A program made the position numbers and the translations under genes. The notes beneath the pieces are model-generated. The model made no database searches. It saw only the letters and a program-made list of their open reading frames with translations, and was not told where the DNA came from. Positions 41,938 through 52,524 of a stretch of DNA of 64,000 bases are shown piece by piece (position 1 is the first letter of the stretch; every line of letters starts with the position of its first letter). Source of the stretch: Tolypeutes matacus (taxonomy: Eukaryota; Chordata; Mammalia; Cingulata; Chlamyphoridae); assembly GCA_026826555.1 (NCBI GenBank), contig JAKSZT010054335.1, positions 4,345,092 to 4,409,091 on the forward strand, given 5' to 3'.

Positions 41938-42255
41938 TCACCAAAAGAGGGAAATTTTCAGCCAGTACTTCTTTGAATACTTTTTCAGCCCCACATTCTT
42001 TCTTCTCTCCTTCTGGAACTCTGATGATAGGGATGTTAGGTATTTTGTTATTGTGCCACAAGTTGCTGAGGTGCTGTTAAATTTTTCCAGCATATTTTCT
42101 CTCTGTTGTTCAGATTGGGTAGATTCTATTTTTGTGCCCTCATGTTCACTGGTTTTATCATCTGCCCTCTCCATCTTCTCCATTCCACTATTTTTCCTGT
42201 CTAGCAAATTTTGAGGTGAACAGAAAATGGTGAGGTACCCATCTATTTTCCCCAC
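41938..42255 (-). pseudogene. Remnant of L1 ORF1 (coiled-coil to RRM border)
   Basis: A 105-codon frame with the ESTQSEQQRENMLEKF and FQKERRKN strings corresponds to the end of the ORF1p coiled coil and the start of the RNA-binding region, where L1s read '...TQSEEQKE...EGE'. It is interrupted just downstream by the solo LTR and by frame damage. Confidence 0.6.
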
Positions 42256-42954
42256 CTGACCCTCTCAGATGTGGACCTGTGTCCCACTGAATAACCCAAT
42301 GTCTGATGAGGGATTAGCAGCAAAGACCAGTGAGCAGAAGAAAAGGAGCCTTGGAAAGGTAGGTAAGGTGTTACTAGATCAGTCCTCTGGGGAAATCAGC
42401 TTCTGGGACCCAGTTGCATTTAAGGGGCAGCCCAGAGTCCTGCCAAAGCTTCCAGAGCATCCTGGGCTAAGGGACTGCAAAGGCATATCAGCTAAAATGT
42501 AGAGTAAGGAGACTTCTGAACAAGTGGTTACCTAACACTTGGGATTCTTCAAGTCAGAGAAGAGTCTTCTGATTCTTGCTCTTGGTTTGATGTTAGGCAT
42601 TGAAAAAAATCAGTTTAGTGCACTGGGAGTTACAGGATATGTGAATTAACACTAGCTAACTGGCACTGGGTGGATTTAGGGACTGGGAGCCTGATACGGC
42701 TCAGAGAATCTCTTCAGAAATGCACACAAATATTTACAGAGCATGCATGTCACCACGGTGCAAAGATCCAGGCATTCCACGAGTGGATCCTCCCAAACCT
42801 CAACTTCTCCCAATCTGAATGAGGGAGCAGGGTTTGGAAAAATTCTTTTCTGAAATTGAAGTAAAACAATACTATATGGGGTAAATAATTGAGCTCTGGA
42901 TCCCAACAAACCATGGCAGTGCCTCTCAAAATGTTTTTTAAATTATACCCACAA
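42256..42954. other. Unique DNA, no gene
   Basis: I see no repeat family and no protein-like frame. It lies between the L1 and the LTR cluster. Confidence 0.35.
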
Positions 42955-43972
42955 ATTCTTAGATACTCCTCCATTCAAGAGGTAGTGCTTAATCCTCCTG
43001 CCCTTGAGTGACTTAATGAGTGACTGTAGCAATTTGATATTGTTTATGAATTCCAAAAAATAGATGTTAGATTGTGTTTGTAAACTGGTCTGGTCCTCTG
43101 GGCATATTAGATTGTATTAGATTCAGAGGTTTCACTCTTACTTTGTTAAATCATGATTAGGGCTTTTATTTGACCATGTCATTAGTGTACGCAGGGTTGC
43201 GTCCCCACCCCCTTGCTGGGGATTAAACAGACTTTCACACAGAAGTAAACACACGGAGAAGGAGAACAGAGAGAGTTTAGTTTTGATGCTGGAGCCCCAG
43301 GGAGAGAGCCGAGCCATTCGTCTGATAGTTTAATTTGGCCTTGTGGAGAAAGCAGAGGGGCTGAGCCCAGAAACAGAGGAGCCCTAGGCAGAGAGACAAG
43401 CCCTGTGCTAGCCTACAGCTGAGATTGGAAGAAGCTGGGACCACAGAGCCTTAAGAGGAAGGAGGAAGGCTGAGCCCTCACCGACATCACCCACCATCTT
43501 GTGTCAACATGTGTCAACAGACTTTGGGTGAGAAAGTACAGTACCTCTCATGGTACCTTGAGTCGGAATCTTTAGGGCCTTGTGACTATAAGCTTCTACC
43601 CCAAATAAATGCCCTTTATAAAAGCCAACAGAATTCTGGTACTTTGAATCAGCACCCTCTGGCTGACTAATACATTGACTTTTGATGACTAGAATATGGC
43701 AGAATATGATGATACGCCACTTTGAAGACTATTGGGTTATAAAAAGACTGCACCTTCTGTCTTATCTTGGATTCTCTCTCTCTCTCTCTCTCTCCAATCA
43801 CTCTGAGAGAAGCCACTTACCATGTCATAAGGACACCCAGGTAACCTATGGATCCTAAACCATAAGCACCTCTGGATTCCTGGCTTTCAGAAACTGTGAG
43901 ATGATAAAATTTTGTTGTTTTAAGCTTTCAAATATTGGGGTAATTTGTTACATTGCAATAGATAACTAATAC
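42955..43972 (+). mobile_element. MLT1-type MaLR LTR split by a younger LTR
   Basis: The left part (42955-43024, CTCCATTCAAGAGGTAGTGC, CCCTTGAGTGACTTAATGAG) and right part (43675-43972, ATGACTAGAATATGGCAGAA, GAGAAGCCACTTACCATGTC, ACTGTGAGATGATAAAATTT, GGGGTAATTTGTTACATTGC, ATAACTAATACA) are two halves of one MLT1. The internal (TC)n at 43775-43793 is part of the MLT1 consensus. Confidence 0.8.
43025..43674 (+). mobile_element. Solo LTR (MaLR/ERVL-like) inside MLT1
   Basis: It starts TGTAGCAATTTGATATTG and ends GGCTGACTAATACA, giving TG...CA termini. AAATAAATGCC near 43604 is a polyadenylation signal. Flanks GTGAC (43020-43024) and TTGAC (43675-43679) are a 4-of-5 target duplication. Its termini match those of the LTR at 41459, so the two belong to one family, this copy being longer (650 bp). 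Confidence 0.82.
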
Positions 43973-44695
43973 AGACACCTAAGTCAGAATCACTGAGACC
44001 CTTGTTGTCTTAATTTGCCAGAGGCTGCCTTTGCAAAAATACCAGAAAGGGGTTGGCTTTTATAAGGGGGACTTTGGGGGGTAAAAGCTTACAGTTCTGA
44101 GGCTATGAAAATGTCCAAATCAAGGCATCATCAGAGATGCTGTCTCATCAAAGCATCAGATCCTGGAGTCTTGCCATGTGGTGAGGCAAGATGGTGGGTC
44201 TCCTGGTCTCTACTTTCTCCTGCAGCTCAGGTGTGGGTAATCAGGCATCTTTCCCTGGGCCTTGGCTCCTTGAGCCTGTTGGAGCTTCTCTGAATTTCTG
44301 CAGCTGTAGGTGAACATGGAGTCCTCTCTCTCACATGGCCAGGTCAAAATGGCAGAGCTCCCTTTCCTGTGTGTCTTCCTCTCTGTGTGTTCTCAGTTTA
44401 TATAAGACCCAGCAAGAGGGTGGAGACCTAACCTGGGTCACACCTCACTAACATAGTCTAATCAAAAGCCCTAAAAAATCTAATCAAGTGACCTAATCAA
44501 GGGTCCCTTAACTGAATTTAATGCAATCAAAGGGCCCCACACCCATAGGAATGGATTAGTTCAAGAACAATCTTCTCTGGGTTTCACGAAAATCAAACTG
44601 TCACGCTTGTTTAAAATGTAGATCTATGAGTCTCACACCAGACCTAGAATCAGCCTTCCATAAAGTCCCCCCAGGTGGTTCTGATCTATATTCTT
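43973..44695 (+). repeat. MER5A-like hAT MITE relic split by an LTR
   Basis: The left part, GTCAGAATCACTGAGACCCT TGT, and right part, TTAAAATGTAGATCTATGAG, CACACCAGACCTAGAATCAG, CCCAGGTGGTTCTGATC, together give the familiar MER5 order. The LTR 44006-44605 sits between them. Confidence 0.6.
44006..44605 (-). mobile_element. Solo LTR (second MaLR-like family) with perfect 5-bp target duplication
   Basis: CTTGT occurs at 44001-44005 and 44606-44610, exactly flanking a 600-bp element. In sense it reads CGTGACAGTTTGATTTTCGT ... CAAATTAAGACA, so one terminal base has mutated from the TG start. The internal sense phrase GATGATGCCTTGATTTGGAC and CTCAGAACTGTAAGCTT is shared with the LTR at 61901. Confidence 0.82.
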
Positions 44696-45344
44696 GATTT
44701 GAATCTCTGTTCTGCCACTAACTTCAAGCAATTTAACCTTTGGCTCCACACCTGAAAAAGGGCAAAACTGTGCTCACCTGTGGGTGTTGTGTTTTGTTTT
44801 GTTGTTTGATTTTGGATTAGGCATAGTGTGCACAGAGCACAGCAGCAGACCCTCTTGGTGTCCTGCCCATATCCCTGCACCCTCATTGGATGAGGGCAGG
44901 CCTGGTGGAGATGGAAAGCAGTGCGGGGTGCCTTGCTTAGCCTGGGGCCTTTTGCTCACTGCTGGAGCTCACTTTGCTGCCTCAGGAGCAAGCCCGAAGT
45001 GGGGGGATTTAGCACCCTTCCAGACCCCACAACTAAGGGCTGCTGGGAGTTGGTGGATAAGCACCCCCAGCTGCCCTGGCCCTCAGCTGGGAAGGCCCTG
45101 AGGGCACCTTTTATCCTGGCTCCCAGAATCCTCCAGCACAATGAAGACCCAGCCACCTGGAGCAGCGGTCACTGGCTGCCTCCCCTCCCCGGGTCACTTC
45201 CCCCACGCCCCTACAGGTGTGGCTTTCACTGCCCACATAAACTATTCGCCCCAGTGTCCCGGCCTCCTACTCGCTTCTGGGGGACCCAAACTAAAACCAG
45301 CGCCCAGTACAGTGCCTGGCACGGAGCGTGGACTCAGCTAATTT
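44696..45344. other. Mostly unique DNA
   Basis: Near 45310 an L2/MIR-type terminus is visible (CAGTGCCTGGCACGGAGCGT). The part at 45225-45300 resembles an LTR 3' end but cannot be named. No gene was recognised. Confidence 0.35.
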
Positions 45345-46330
45345 TTTGACTATATAAAAATTTCCCATGTCTGGTTAGTGAGGAATATTACAGAAAATTA
45401 ATAGCCTAATGACAAACCAGGAAAAGGTATTTGCAACATCAAAAATCCAAAGGTAACTACCCAGACTCCCCAGTATATAAAGTCTACTCCAGGTAACAGA
45501 AAAAGTCAGCAGGAAATACATAGAAAGGGACAATCGGGCAATGCACAGGAGAGGAGACCACGTGGCCCCAAGTGGGCTGAGCTCTAGCTCAGCAGTGATC
45601 AGAGCCCACGCTGGAGGGCCCCTCTCACTCTCCAGAAGGGCAAGAGCTAGACACATGGGGAGGAGGGACCCCTCACGCTCCGGAGGTGTATGAGCTAGAA
45701 CCACCTCCCTGGAAAGCTCCATGGAAGCACTTAGCAAAATTCAGAGTCCATGCGCTCCACTGCCCCGCAGTCCCTCTCCTGGGCCCGTAAATCCCATGGA
45801 AATTCTCACAAAGTGCCAGGTGGTTTTTTGCAGAGCTTTTGTGGTGGTGGGGGGGGCATTGGAGGCAGCTTGGGTGTCTCTCACGAGGGAACTGGATAAA
45901 GTAAACTGTGACAATGCATACTTCAGAATAACACGCAGCACTCAGAAGCAAAGGAAGCTGTAGAGCCACACGCAGAGTAAGGAAAGCAAGACCAGACTGA
46001 CGTTTCTAGCAGAGCTCTGTGCATGCAAATTACAAGCAGGTGCATGGCAGTAAGCATCTCTTACAAGGCTCTGTACAAACACATCAGAACCAGTGGCTAT
46101 GGGGAGAAGACAGTGTACACCAAGAAGCAAAAAAAGACGCGGATGAGACAAGTAAAATATGAAACATTACATGATAACAGAGGAGAGTATCTTTGTGACC
46201 ATGGAGTATGGAAAGATGTCTTAACCAAGACATACAGAGCACAAACCTTGCAGGAAAAGACTGATAAATCTGATGCTATTTGAATTGCACAATAAACACC
46301 ATATATAAATTGGGATGATAAGCCACAGGC
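45345..46330 (+). mobile_element. Old L1 3' region, sense, rearranged
   Basis: ORF2-end phrases (TTTGACTATATAAAAATTTC, AGGAAAAGGTATTTGCAAC, AGTATATAAAGTCTACTCC, GGGCAATGCACAGGAGAGG) lead into 3' UTR (GATAAAGTAAACTGTGACAA, AACACGCAGCACTCAGAAGC). From 46185 a second ORF2 segment appears (GAGTATGGAAAGATGTCTTA, GAAAAGACTGATAAATCTGA). That segment should precede the first, so two copies or a rearrangement are present. Confidence 0.65.
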
Positions 46331-46402
46331 TGGGAGGAGAGATTTGAAATGCATCTAACTTGCAAATGGAGTGATTACACTATAGATGGAGAACCCCTCT
46401 GA

Positions 46403-46480
46403 ATAATGGCTAATATTTATTGAATACTTACAAAGAGCCAGGCACTGTTCAAGGCATTTCCAGTGGATGGAGTACTTACA
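46403..46480 (+). repeat. MIR-family start
   Basis: GGCTAATATTTATTGAATAC, TTACAAAGAGCCAGGCACTG and TTCAAGGCATTTCC match the beginning of the MIR/MIRc core. Confidence 0.65.
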
Positions 46481-46619
46481 CACCAATAAGGAAACCATAA
46501 ATTGGCAAAGGCTATGCACAGGCAATCCATAAATTACTTTGTGTCACGTTGTGTCCTAATCTCAACACACAGAAATCTTGTTCCCTCTTTGCTTAACCCT
46601 GCCTAGTTCTGCCCCAGCC

Positions 46620-46815
46620 CTCAGGAGGTAGTGCAGCTCAGTGGGTGAGAACACTGCCAACCTTGGGGAGCCAAGAGTCCAACCCAAAGTCCTGGCCCAC
46701 TCAGACCCTCTATGTCTTCTTTGGTAGGATGATAATGCCTCCCAATGTAGACTGAAGTGCTTAGCTCAATATTTAACACACAGTGAGCACCTAATAAGTG
46801 GTAGCTATTTTGTTG
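46620..46815 (+). repeat. MIR-family relic
   Basis: GCTCAGTGGGTGAGAACACT, AGGATGATAATGCCTCCC and TTAACACACAGTGAGCACCT follow a MIR layout, though weakly. Confidence 0.45.
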
Positions 46816-46874
46816 ATACAAAAACTAAAAAAAAAAAAACAATAGCTCATCTATAGTAAGGCCCTGACGCCATG

Positions 46875-47045
46875 CTGCTTATATGCATATTCTCATTTTA
46901 ATCCCCACAGCAGTTTTCCCTTCTCGGGTAGGTGCCGCCACTATTCCCATTTTACAGGTAAGGAAGTTGAGTCTGGGAGAGGTTAGGTGCCCATGCAGTC
47001 CTGCAGTGAGACCTAAGCCAGGCTCACGGTTCAACCACCGCCTGG
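46875..47045 (+). repeat. MIR SINE relic
   Basis: CATTTTAATCCCCACAGCAG, TTCCCATTTTACAGGTAAGG, AAGTTGAGTCTGGGAGAGG and CAGGCTCACGGTTCAACC are a classic MIR series. Confidence 0.8.
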
Positions 47046-47730
47046 GCCCCTCTCTTCTGTCATAAACGTGTGAGCTTGCCAAGTCCAACTCCTTACTCCT
47101 TTCTTTCTTAATACGAAAAGAATCGGCAACTGTAGAAAGCACGTGCTTAGGAAGCTGGATGTGTTTCTGAACGGGCGCTGCTCAGAGTTTAACGTGTGAG
47201 TGAAAAGCCTGACAAGGAAGGGGATCTTGTGAAAATGCGCAGCTGCAGGTTCTGGTCCAGGCTTCCAGCCCGTGCAGGCTCCTCCCCGGCTGTGGAGTTC
47301 GGTGCTTTGGTCCCTGAGCCAGGTATTGCCCGCCTGGGCTCGTCTGCTTGTGCACGACAGTCCATAACGCTTCGTGCTTGTACTTGGGGGCGATAGGGGG
47401 CTCGGCGAGGGTGCCAAAGATGGCGTGTCATCGCCACACACTCAGAGGCCAGAGTTCGACACACCACGAGTGGGTCACATTCCACCCACGCCTCTTATTT
47501 AAGACGAGGTCACTCAGGCCGACGTGGCATTTACATACCAGGTTGCTTTGCATGTCACAGGGTTTGCACGTCAGCCACCGAAGCTCCTGTGAGCCGACAC
47601 CGTAGTTCTGGAGCCTGGAAGGTTTAGGTGGTTGCAGAAACGCTTTTGATGGTAGAGGCAGACTCGGAGGCCCCAGGGCTCTGGTCAGAAGCCCCCTAGC
47701 TGGTCAGGGAGGGGGAGGAGCACCCAGGTT
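47046..47730. other. Unique DNA with moderate CpG
   Basis: CpG is somewhat enriched at 47260-47580. There is no recognisable gene or repeat. The frame at 47031-47441 (-) has no domain. Confidence 0.35.
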
Positions 47731-47948
47731 AAAAACAAACAGGGAGGGAAGCGGCTGTGGCTCAATCAGTGGGGCTCCCGTTTACCATGTGGGAGGCCCC
47801 GGGTTCGGTTCCCGGGGCCTCCTGGTGAAGGCAAGCCCGCCTGCACGGCGTGGTTAGCTGACCCAGTGAGCACAAGCAGCAAGGGGGGGATAAATGAATA
47901 AATAAATAAAATCTTTAAAAAATAAAAATAAAAAAAAAAAACCAGGGA
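47731..47948 (+). mobile_element. Monomeric DAS-type SINE with imperfect 15-bp duplications
   Basis: The body starts at 47746 (GGAAGCGGCTGTGGCTCAAT) and has B box GGGTTCGGTTCCC, GCACAAGCAGCAAGG, TAAATGAATAAATAAATAAA and an A-rich tail. Flanks AAAAACAAACAGGGA (47731-47745) and AAAAAAAACCAGGGA (47934-47948) agree at 13 of 15 positions. It is the same subtype as 3041-3225 and 49145-49341. Confidence 0.88.
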
Positions 47949-49129
47949 CGGCAGAGGTGGCCTCTGGGGCCAGGGAGGCAACCGTGCCCAAGGAGCCGGC
48001 TCTGGAGCTCGCGCCCTCCCTCCTTTGCTCACCACCCTGCTTCTGGGGGCTCAGCCCCCAGGCCCCTGCATCAGGGCCACAGTAGCCTGACTCCATGCCT
48101 GTCACCAATGACAAAGTCTGGGTCTCCTGGTTGAAATTCTTAGAAGCATTTGTCCTATCCTTGCTCGGTGGTCAGGGCGGCCCCTCTAGAAGCGGCTGAG
48201 CAGGCCAGGCTACCTGCAAAATATGTTCTCCCCTTTGCCTGCCGGGCACACACACGGGTCCTTCCTCCCACTGCACAGTTCCAAGGCACCCACCACTAAT
48301 CAAGATCTAAAAGCACCAATGCCCACCCACTGCGTGCTCGCCACCGGCCACTGAGCCGGCTCTGCTGTGTCATTGTCCTCAGAGTCCACACTCCGCAGTG
48401 ATATCTACTGCTGCCCTGGCTCTATTACAGCCAAGCCTGTTACCCCTACACAGTGTTGCAATCTCAGGACTTAGGGCAATAAGGCAGCCCTCACTAACAT
48501 GCCCTAAACAGAATAGTGGGATATGGACAGCAAGCTCAAAACTACTGCCCATCTGGAAGTGGGGGGACGACACACCTCCAGGACGGCACCTGCTTTGGCC
48601 GAGTCCAGAGCAAACGTCATGGTTCCATGCGATGTCACACAGCAGCAGGGGCCCCTCTCCCCCTGCTGCCACCGAAAGGGGGTCCTTGTGCCAAACCAGG
48701 ACTATGGCAGGTCCGGGGAATTCCACCAGCATCACTTGTTGACTCTCCTCCCTGACACGGGGGGAGTTCTTTGGTCAGCAAACCTGCTCCCATGTGGACA
48801 GGGGCCGTGTCCTAGTTACCTGCCCTTTCCTTTACAGAGGTGCCTACCCACAACAGGCTTTGGTACAGGGCGGAAAATATCTAGGACAAAAGATGAAGAA
48901 AGTGCAGAATCTCTGTGCTAAGTAACGGAGGACGAAGGGACGAGGAAGAGAGAATGGCTGAGTTACGAGCTGGTCGCTGCTGGTTGGGGCAGAAAAGATG
49001 CTACAAAGATGCCTGGGCCACTTAGTTGGCAGGGAAGGAGGTGGGCGTGGGTCGGAGGGTTGGTGACCATCCCACAGGAGGGATGTACCTGTCTCCTTCG
49101 GGACAGGCACCCTAGGCTGATCACATATC
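47949..49129. other. Unique DNA, no gene
   Basis: Frames of about 115-130 codons at 48380-48920 on both strands overlap and lack domains. A splice-acceptor-like TTTCCTTTACAG is at about 48828-48839 but no frame or donor supports an exon. Confidence 0.4.
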
Positions 49130-49356
49130 AAGAATCATTTACAGGGAAGCGGCTGTGGCTCAATCGGTGGGGCTCCCGTTTGCCATATGGGAGGCCCCAG
49201 GTTCGGTTCCCGGCGCCTCCTGGTGAAGGCAAGCCCGCCCACACGGCATGGTTAGCTGATCCAGCGAGCACAAGCAGCAAGGGGGGATTAAATGAATAAA
49301 TAAATAAAAATCTTTAAATATAAAAAAAAAAAAAAAAAAAAAAGAATCATTTACAG
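49130..49356 (+). mobile_element. SINE cluster member 1: monomeric DAS-type
   Basis: The body is 49145-49341, with GGAAGCGGCTGTGGCTCAAT, GGTTCGGTTCCC, TAAATGAATAAATAAATAAA and a 22-base A tail. It is bounded by AAGAATCATTTACAG at 49130-49144 and 49342-49356. Confidence 0.92.
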
Positions 49357-49787
49357 AGAAGTGGATGTGGCTCAAGCAATTGGGCTGTTCCCAGTTACCA
49401 TATAGGAGGTCCAGGTTTCAGTTCCCGGGGCCTCCTGGTGAAAGACAAGCTCCACTCCCACCTGAGTGGAGAGCTGGCCTGTGCGGGAGAGCTGGCTCAT
49501 GCGGAGAGCTGGTGCAGCAAGATGACACAACAAAAAGAGACAGAGGAGAGACAATAAGAGACACAGCAGACCAGGGAGCTGAGGTGGTGCAAGAGATTGA
49601 GCGCCTCTCTCCACTCCAGAAGGTCCCAGGATCAGTTCCTGGTGCTGCCTAAAGAAAAGACAAGCAGAGACAGAAGAACACACAGAGAACAGACAGCGAG
49701 CACAAAACAACAAGGGTGTGGGGCGGGGGGGGGGGGGGGAAAAAAAAAAAAAAAAAAAAAACCTTAAAAAAAAAAAATCATTTACAG
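49342..49787 (+). mobile_element. SINE cluster member 2: dimeric DAS-type
   Basis: The body is 49357-49775, with AGAAGTGGATGTGGCTCAAG, a B-box-like GGTTTCAGTTCCC, GAGAGCTGG repeats, GGTGCAGCAAGATGACACAA, and a second tRNA-like unit (GGTGGTGCAAGAGATTGAG, GGATCAGTTCC). It ends in a G-run/A-run at 49725-49762 and more A. It is bounded by AATCATTTACAG at 49345-49356 and 49776-49787. Its layout matches 14786-15174. Confidence 0.92.
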
Positions 49788-50181
49788 GGAAACAGATGTG
49801 GCTTGAGCAATTGGGCACCTGCCTACCACATGGGAGGTCCCGGTTTCAGTCCCCAGTGCCTCCTAAAGAAGACAAGCAAGACAGTGAGCTGACGCGATGG
49901 GCTGGCGTGGCAAGCTGATGCAACAAGATGATGCAGTAAGGCAATGCAACGAAGAGACACAGCGAGGAAACACAATGAGAGACACAATAAGTAGGGAGTG
50001 GAGGTGGCTCAAGTGATTGGGTGCCTCTCTCCCACATGGGAGGCCCCAGGTTCGGTTCCTGGTGCCTCCTAAAAAGAAGATGAACAGAGAACAGGCAGTG
50101 AGTGCAAACAACGAGGTTGGGGGGGTGTGGTGGGGAAAATAACTAAAATAAATCTTTTTTTAAAAAGAGACTCATTTACAG
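49776..50181 (+). mobile_element. SINE cluster member 3: dimeric DAS-related
   Basis: The body is 49788-50167. The first head is GGAAACAGATGTGGCTTGAG with GGTTTCAGTCCCC. The middle has ATGCAACAAGATGATGCAGT, and the second head is GGAGGTGGCTCAAGTGATTG with AGGTTCGGTTCC. It ends AATAAATCTTTTTTTAAAAA. It is bounded by TCATTTACAG at 49778-49787 and 50172-50181. The middle differs from member 2, so it is a separate subtype and not a duplicate. Confidence 0.9.
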
Positions 50182-50499
50182 AGGAGCTCCAGGGGGAGGG
50201 AGCCTGGAGCCTTGTGACTGTGATGTAAGATGTAAAAAATGAGAGCAATTGCAAAGAGGACACAAAGATTGTGGACTGTGGCCACCAAACACAGAGCTGG
50301 AACCCACGTATTGTGAGACAGACATTAGCCACCGGGGCAGCGGGCTAGTGGTGAAAGAGGCACAGAACATGAAGCTGCTCCAATGACTGCCATTTTTAAA
50401 AGGAAGCGGTGGGAGGGGGGGAAGAGCTCACACAGAAGGCTTGGCTAAGATTAGAGCTTGCAGGCAGGAAAGCAGCTAGCAGTTTAAAATGTGGCTATT
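50182..50499. other. Unique DNA
   Basis: No repeat or exon was recognised. Confidence 0.35.
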
Positions 50500-50640
50500 G
50501 ACAAATAGGCCCAGCGGGCTGCATGGCTGTCAGGAAGCTGCTCCACCTTCAGTGTCATCACCTGTAAATGGGGACGGTGGCACCTACCCCACAGGGTCTG
50601 AGGCTTGAGTAACCAGGGCCTGTGAGGTATTTAGTGGTGT
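50500..50640 (+). repeat. MIR SINE relic
   Basis: CAGTGTCATCACCTGTAAAT GGGGACGG, then ACCTACCCCACAGGGTCTGA and GGCTTGAG, is the usual MIR end series. Confidence 0.65.
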
Positions 50641-52524
50641 GTGGCCCCTAGTGCCAGCTTAGAGACTAGAGCGGGGTTGCCGTCAGCGTCCCGTGGCCTG
50701 GACAGGCTCCGATGGCCACAGGAGAAGGAAAGTGTGTCCGCAGCCTCAGTGCGCCAGCTTCCCAGCAAAGGCAACTCTGGAGGAGCCAGGCCAATGGGCT
50801 TGGGGTCAGGAAACGGGCCACCTGCTCCTGCTGCAGAGCTGGCGGTCATCTCCCGTCCAGCTCAGCTCGACTGAGGGCGGCTGCCGGGATTCAGGTCTGC
50901 CCAGGCCGCTGAGGATGCATATGCTGGCACGACTGGCCACGGCGAAGGGAGGGGACTCGCACCTGCCGTCCCCTGGGCCAACCCAGGGGTTAAGTCTGTG
51001 CCATCGGTCTCGTCACGCCCAGGTTGCAGTCCGGGAGCTTTACCTTTAGGTATCAGCCGTAAGCCGGGCCTGCGAAGACCCATTTTCCAGAATGGCCTGA
51101 GGTTGTGTGGCGCCTGTGTGCCTTCACCCCGACAGCCAGCCCCTACGTCTCTCTGCGGGACAGCTGCCCCGGGTTCGAGAATCCATTTTGCTACCCACAG
51201 GGGAGCCTGGGAGTTTGGGTGCCCGGGGAACTCCTTCACCTGCCGGGCATGGGGCGTCAAATGCTGCAGCTCCCTCGGGCCCACGCTCGGCCTCCTAGCC
51301 TTCCCGACCCCTGGCTGGAAGTGAAGGTGAAACAACCTCAACACAGACGGAGAGGTGAAGGCCTGAGCCGACCAGGGCTGACGACCCAGGCAAGGCGAGG
51401 CTGCGAAGGCGGGGGCGCCCCCAGCTCCATACGCCCGCCCGCCCTGGGTCCTGCAGGGGAGTCGGCAGAGTTTAGGAAGTAGCAAAGCTTTCTTTAGCCT
51501 AGGATTTTCTCTTTTTTTCCAAACCTCTCTGCAAAAGGATGTAAGTTAATTATCAGTCTAAATCTCTCTACATTCTGCGCTTCTCTTTCCTGCAGCCAAA
51601 TGAAAATGTGCATCTTTGATGCCTGTGAATTAACATCTTCCCCAGCAACTCCCACTCACTGGGAGAAGGGAAAAAAGATACCGCCCTGGCACTTGCAGTC
51701 CTCACCTCCACACAGCTAAGTGGCACCGAAACAAAAAGCCTTCACCTGGAGGTGGAGGCCAGAGCGGGAAGAAAGCTTTTCCCCCATCCTTTCCTTTTGG
51801 GGGAAATCATGCTAAGCTAGGGAAAACCAAGTAGCTTCCCTGTTAATAGAGCCTCCCGCAGAAAGAATGGAGCACGCCCTGCGACCCGGGACATTGCCTG
51901 GCCCTGACCCCCTGGGAAGGCTGAAATCCAGTCTCAGGGACAGCAGCGCTCCGTGGCCCGGGCCCTCCAACTCCCTCCCTGCCTGCGCCCCATCCTTCCC
52001 ACCCACCTCCCACACACCCAGGGAACTTCCGTGGAAACTCTCTGAAGGTCTCTCTTGTGGGACATGATCTAGAGCGCATGTGAAGAAGTGGGCATCACCG
52101 TTTGGCTCCAACAAGAGAAGAGGATGAAACCTTCCTTATCTTATATGGGGAAATTCCACACTAAGAGCAAAAATCGCCTTCTAGGCTCCTGTTTGCTCAT
52201 GCCAACTTAGAAGCAAGCGCATTTCAGAAGGGGCAAAGCCCTGGTTTCCACTTACCCTGAGGTCCGCTGGGACACGAGGCAAAGGGAAGGAGAGGAGGAA
52301 GCTACAATAGTTAAGTGTCAGCTCCGCAAATGGACTGTGCAGCCTTAAGGAATGGCCTTGCTGTTTCCTCTTTCCAACTTCCTTTGACGTAAAAATAATG
52401 ACCATTACATGATCAACAAAAATTAGGCTCAGTGACATCCAGTAACCTGCTGTTAAGATAAGGCTGAGATTGGATGTCAAGAGTCTCTGACTCAAAATAA
52501 CAACAACTCAACTGCTGGCTGAGC
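50641..52524. other. GC-rich then mixed unique DNA
   Basis: The stretch 50640-51480 is GC- and CpG-rich and carries a 207-codon minus-strand frame (50862-51485) opposed by plus frames of 108-125 codons. None has a recognisable domain. 51480-52520 is lower in GC and unremarkable. Confidence 0.4.

Larger units (their letters stand above)
38056..42250 (-). mobile_element. Large antisense L1, nearly whole in layout but broken, with two nested insertions
   Basis: On the minus strand, from right to left: ORF1 (42250-41200), then ORF1/ORF2 spacer and endonuclease (about 41200-40480), then reverse-transcriptase and C-terminal parts (40470-40200 and 39030-38300), then the 3' end (to 38056). Recognisable phrases include ATTTTGAGGTAATTTTTTTA, AATTGCTTCTGCACC, AACCTTGCTGGGATG and AGTGGCTAGAACTTTCAGTA. 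Parts of the reverse transcriptase are deleted. Nested in it are an L1 3' UTR (39031-40190) and a solo LTR (41459-41922). No frame exceeds about 120 codons. Confidence 0.85.

Noticed and set aside
38056..42250. An intact or recently active L1
   Set aside because: ORF1 and ORF2 are broken into frames of at most about 120 codons, with deletions and two nested insertions.
47746..47830. tRNA-like promoter regions of the SINEs as functional tRNA genes
   Set aside because: They do not fold into complete cloverleaves and are followed by SINE bodies and A tails.
48380..48920. A coding exon preceded by TTTCCTTTACAG
   Set aside because: No matching donor, no domain, and plus- and minus-strand frames overlap. 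The acceptor-like string is common by chance.
50862..51485. 207-codon minus-strand frame
   Set aside because: It is GC-rich with opposing frames and has no recognisable domain.
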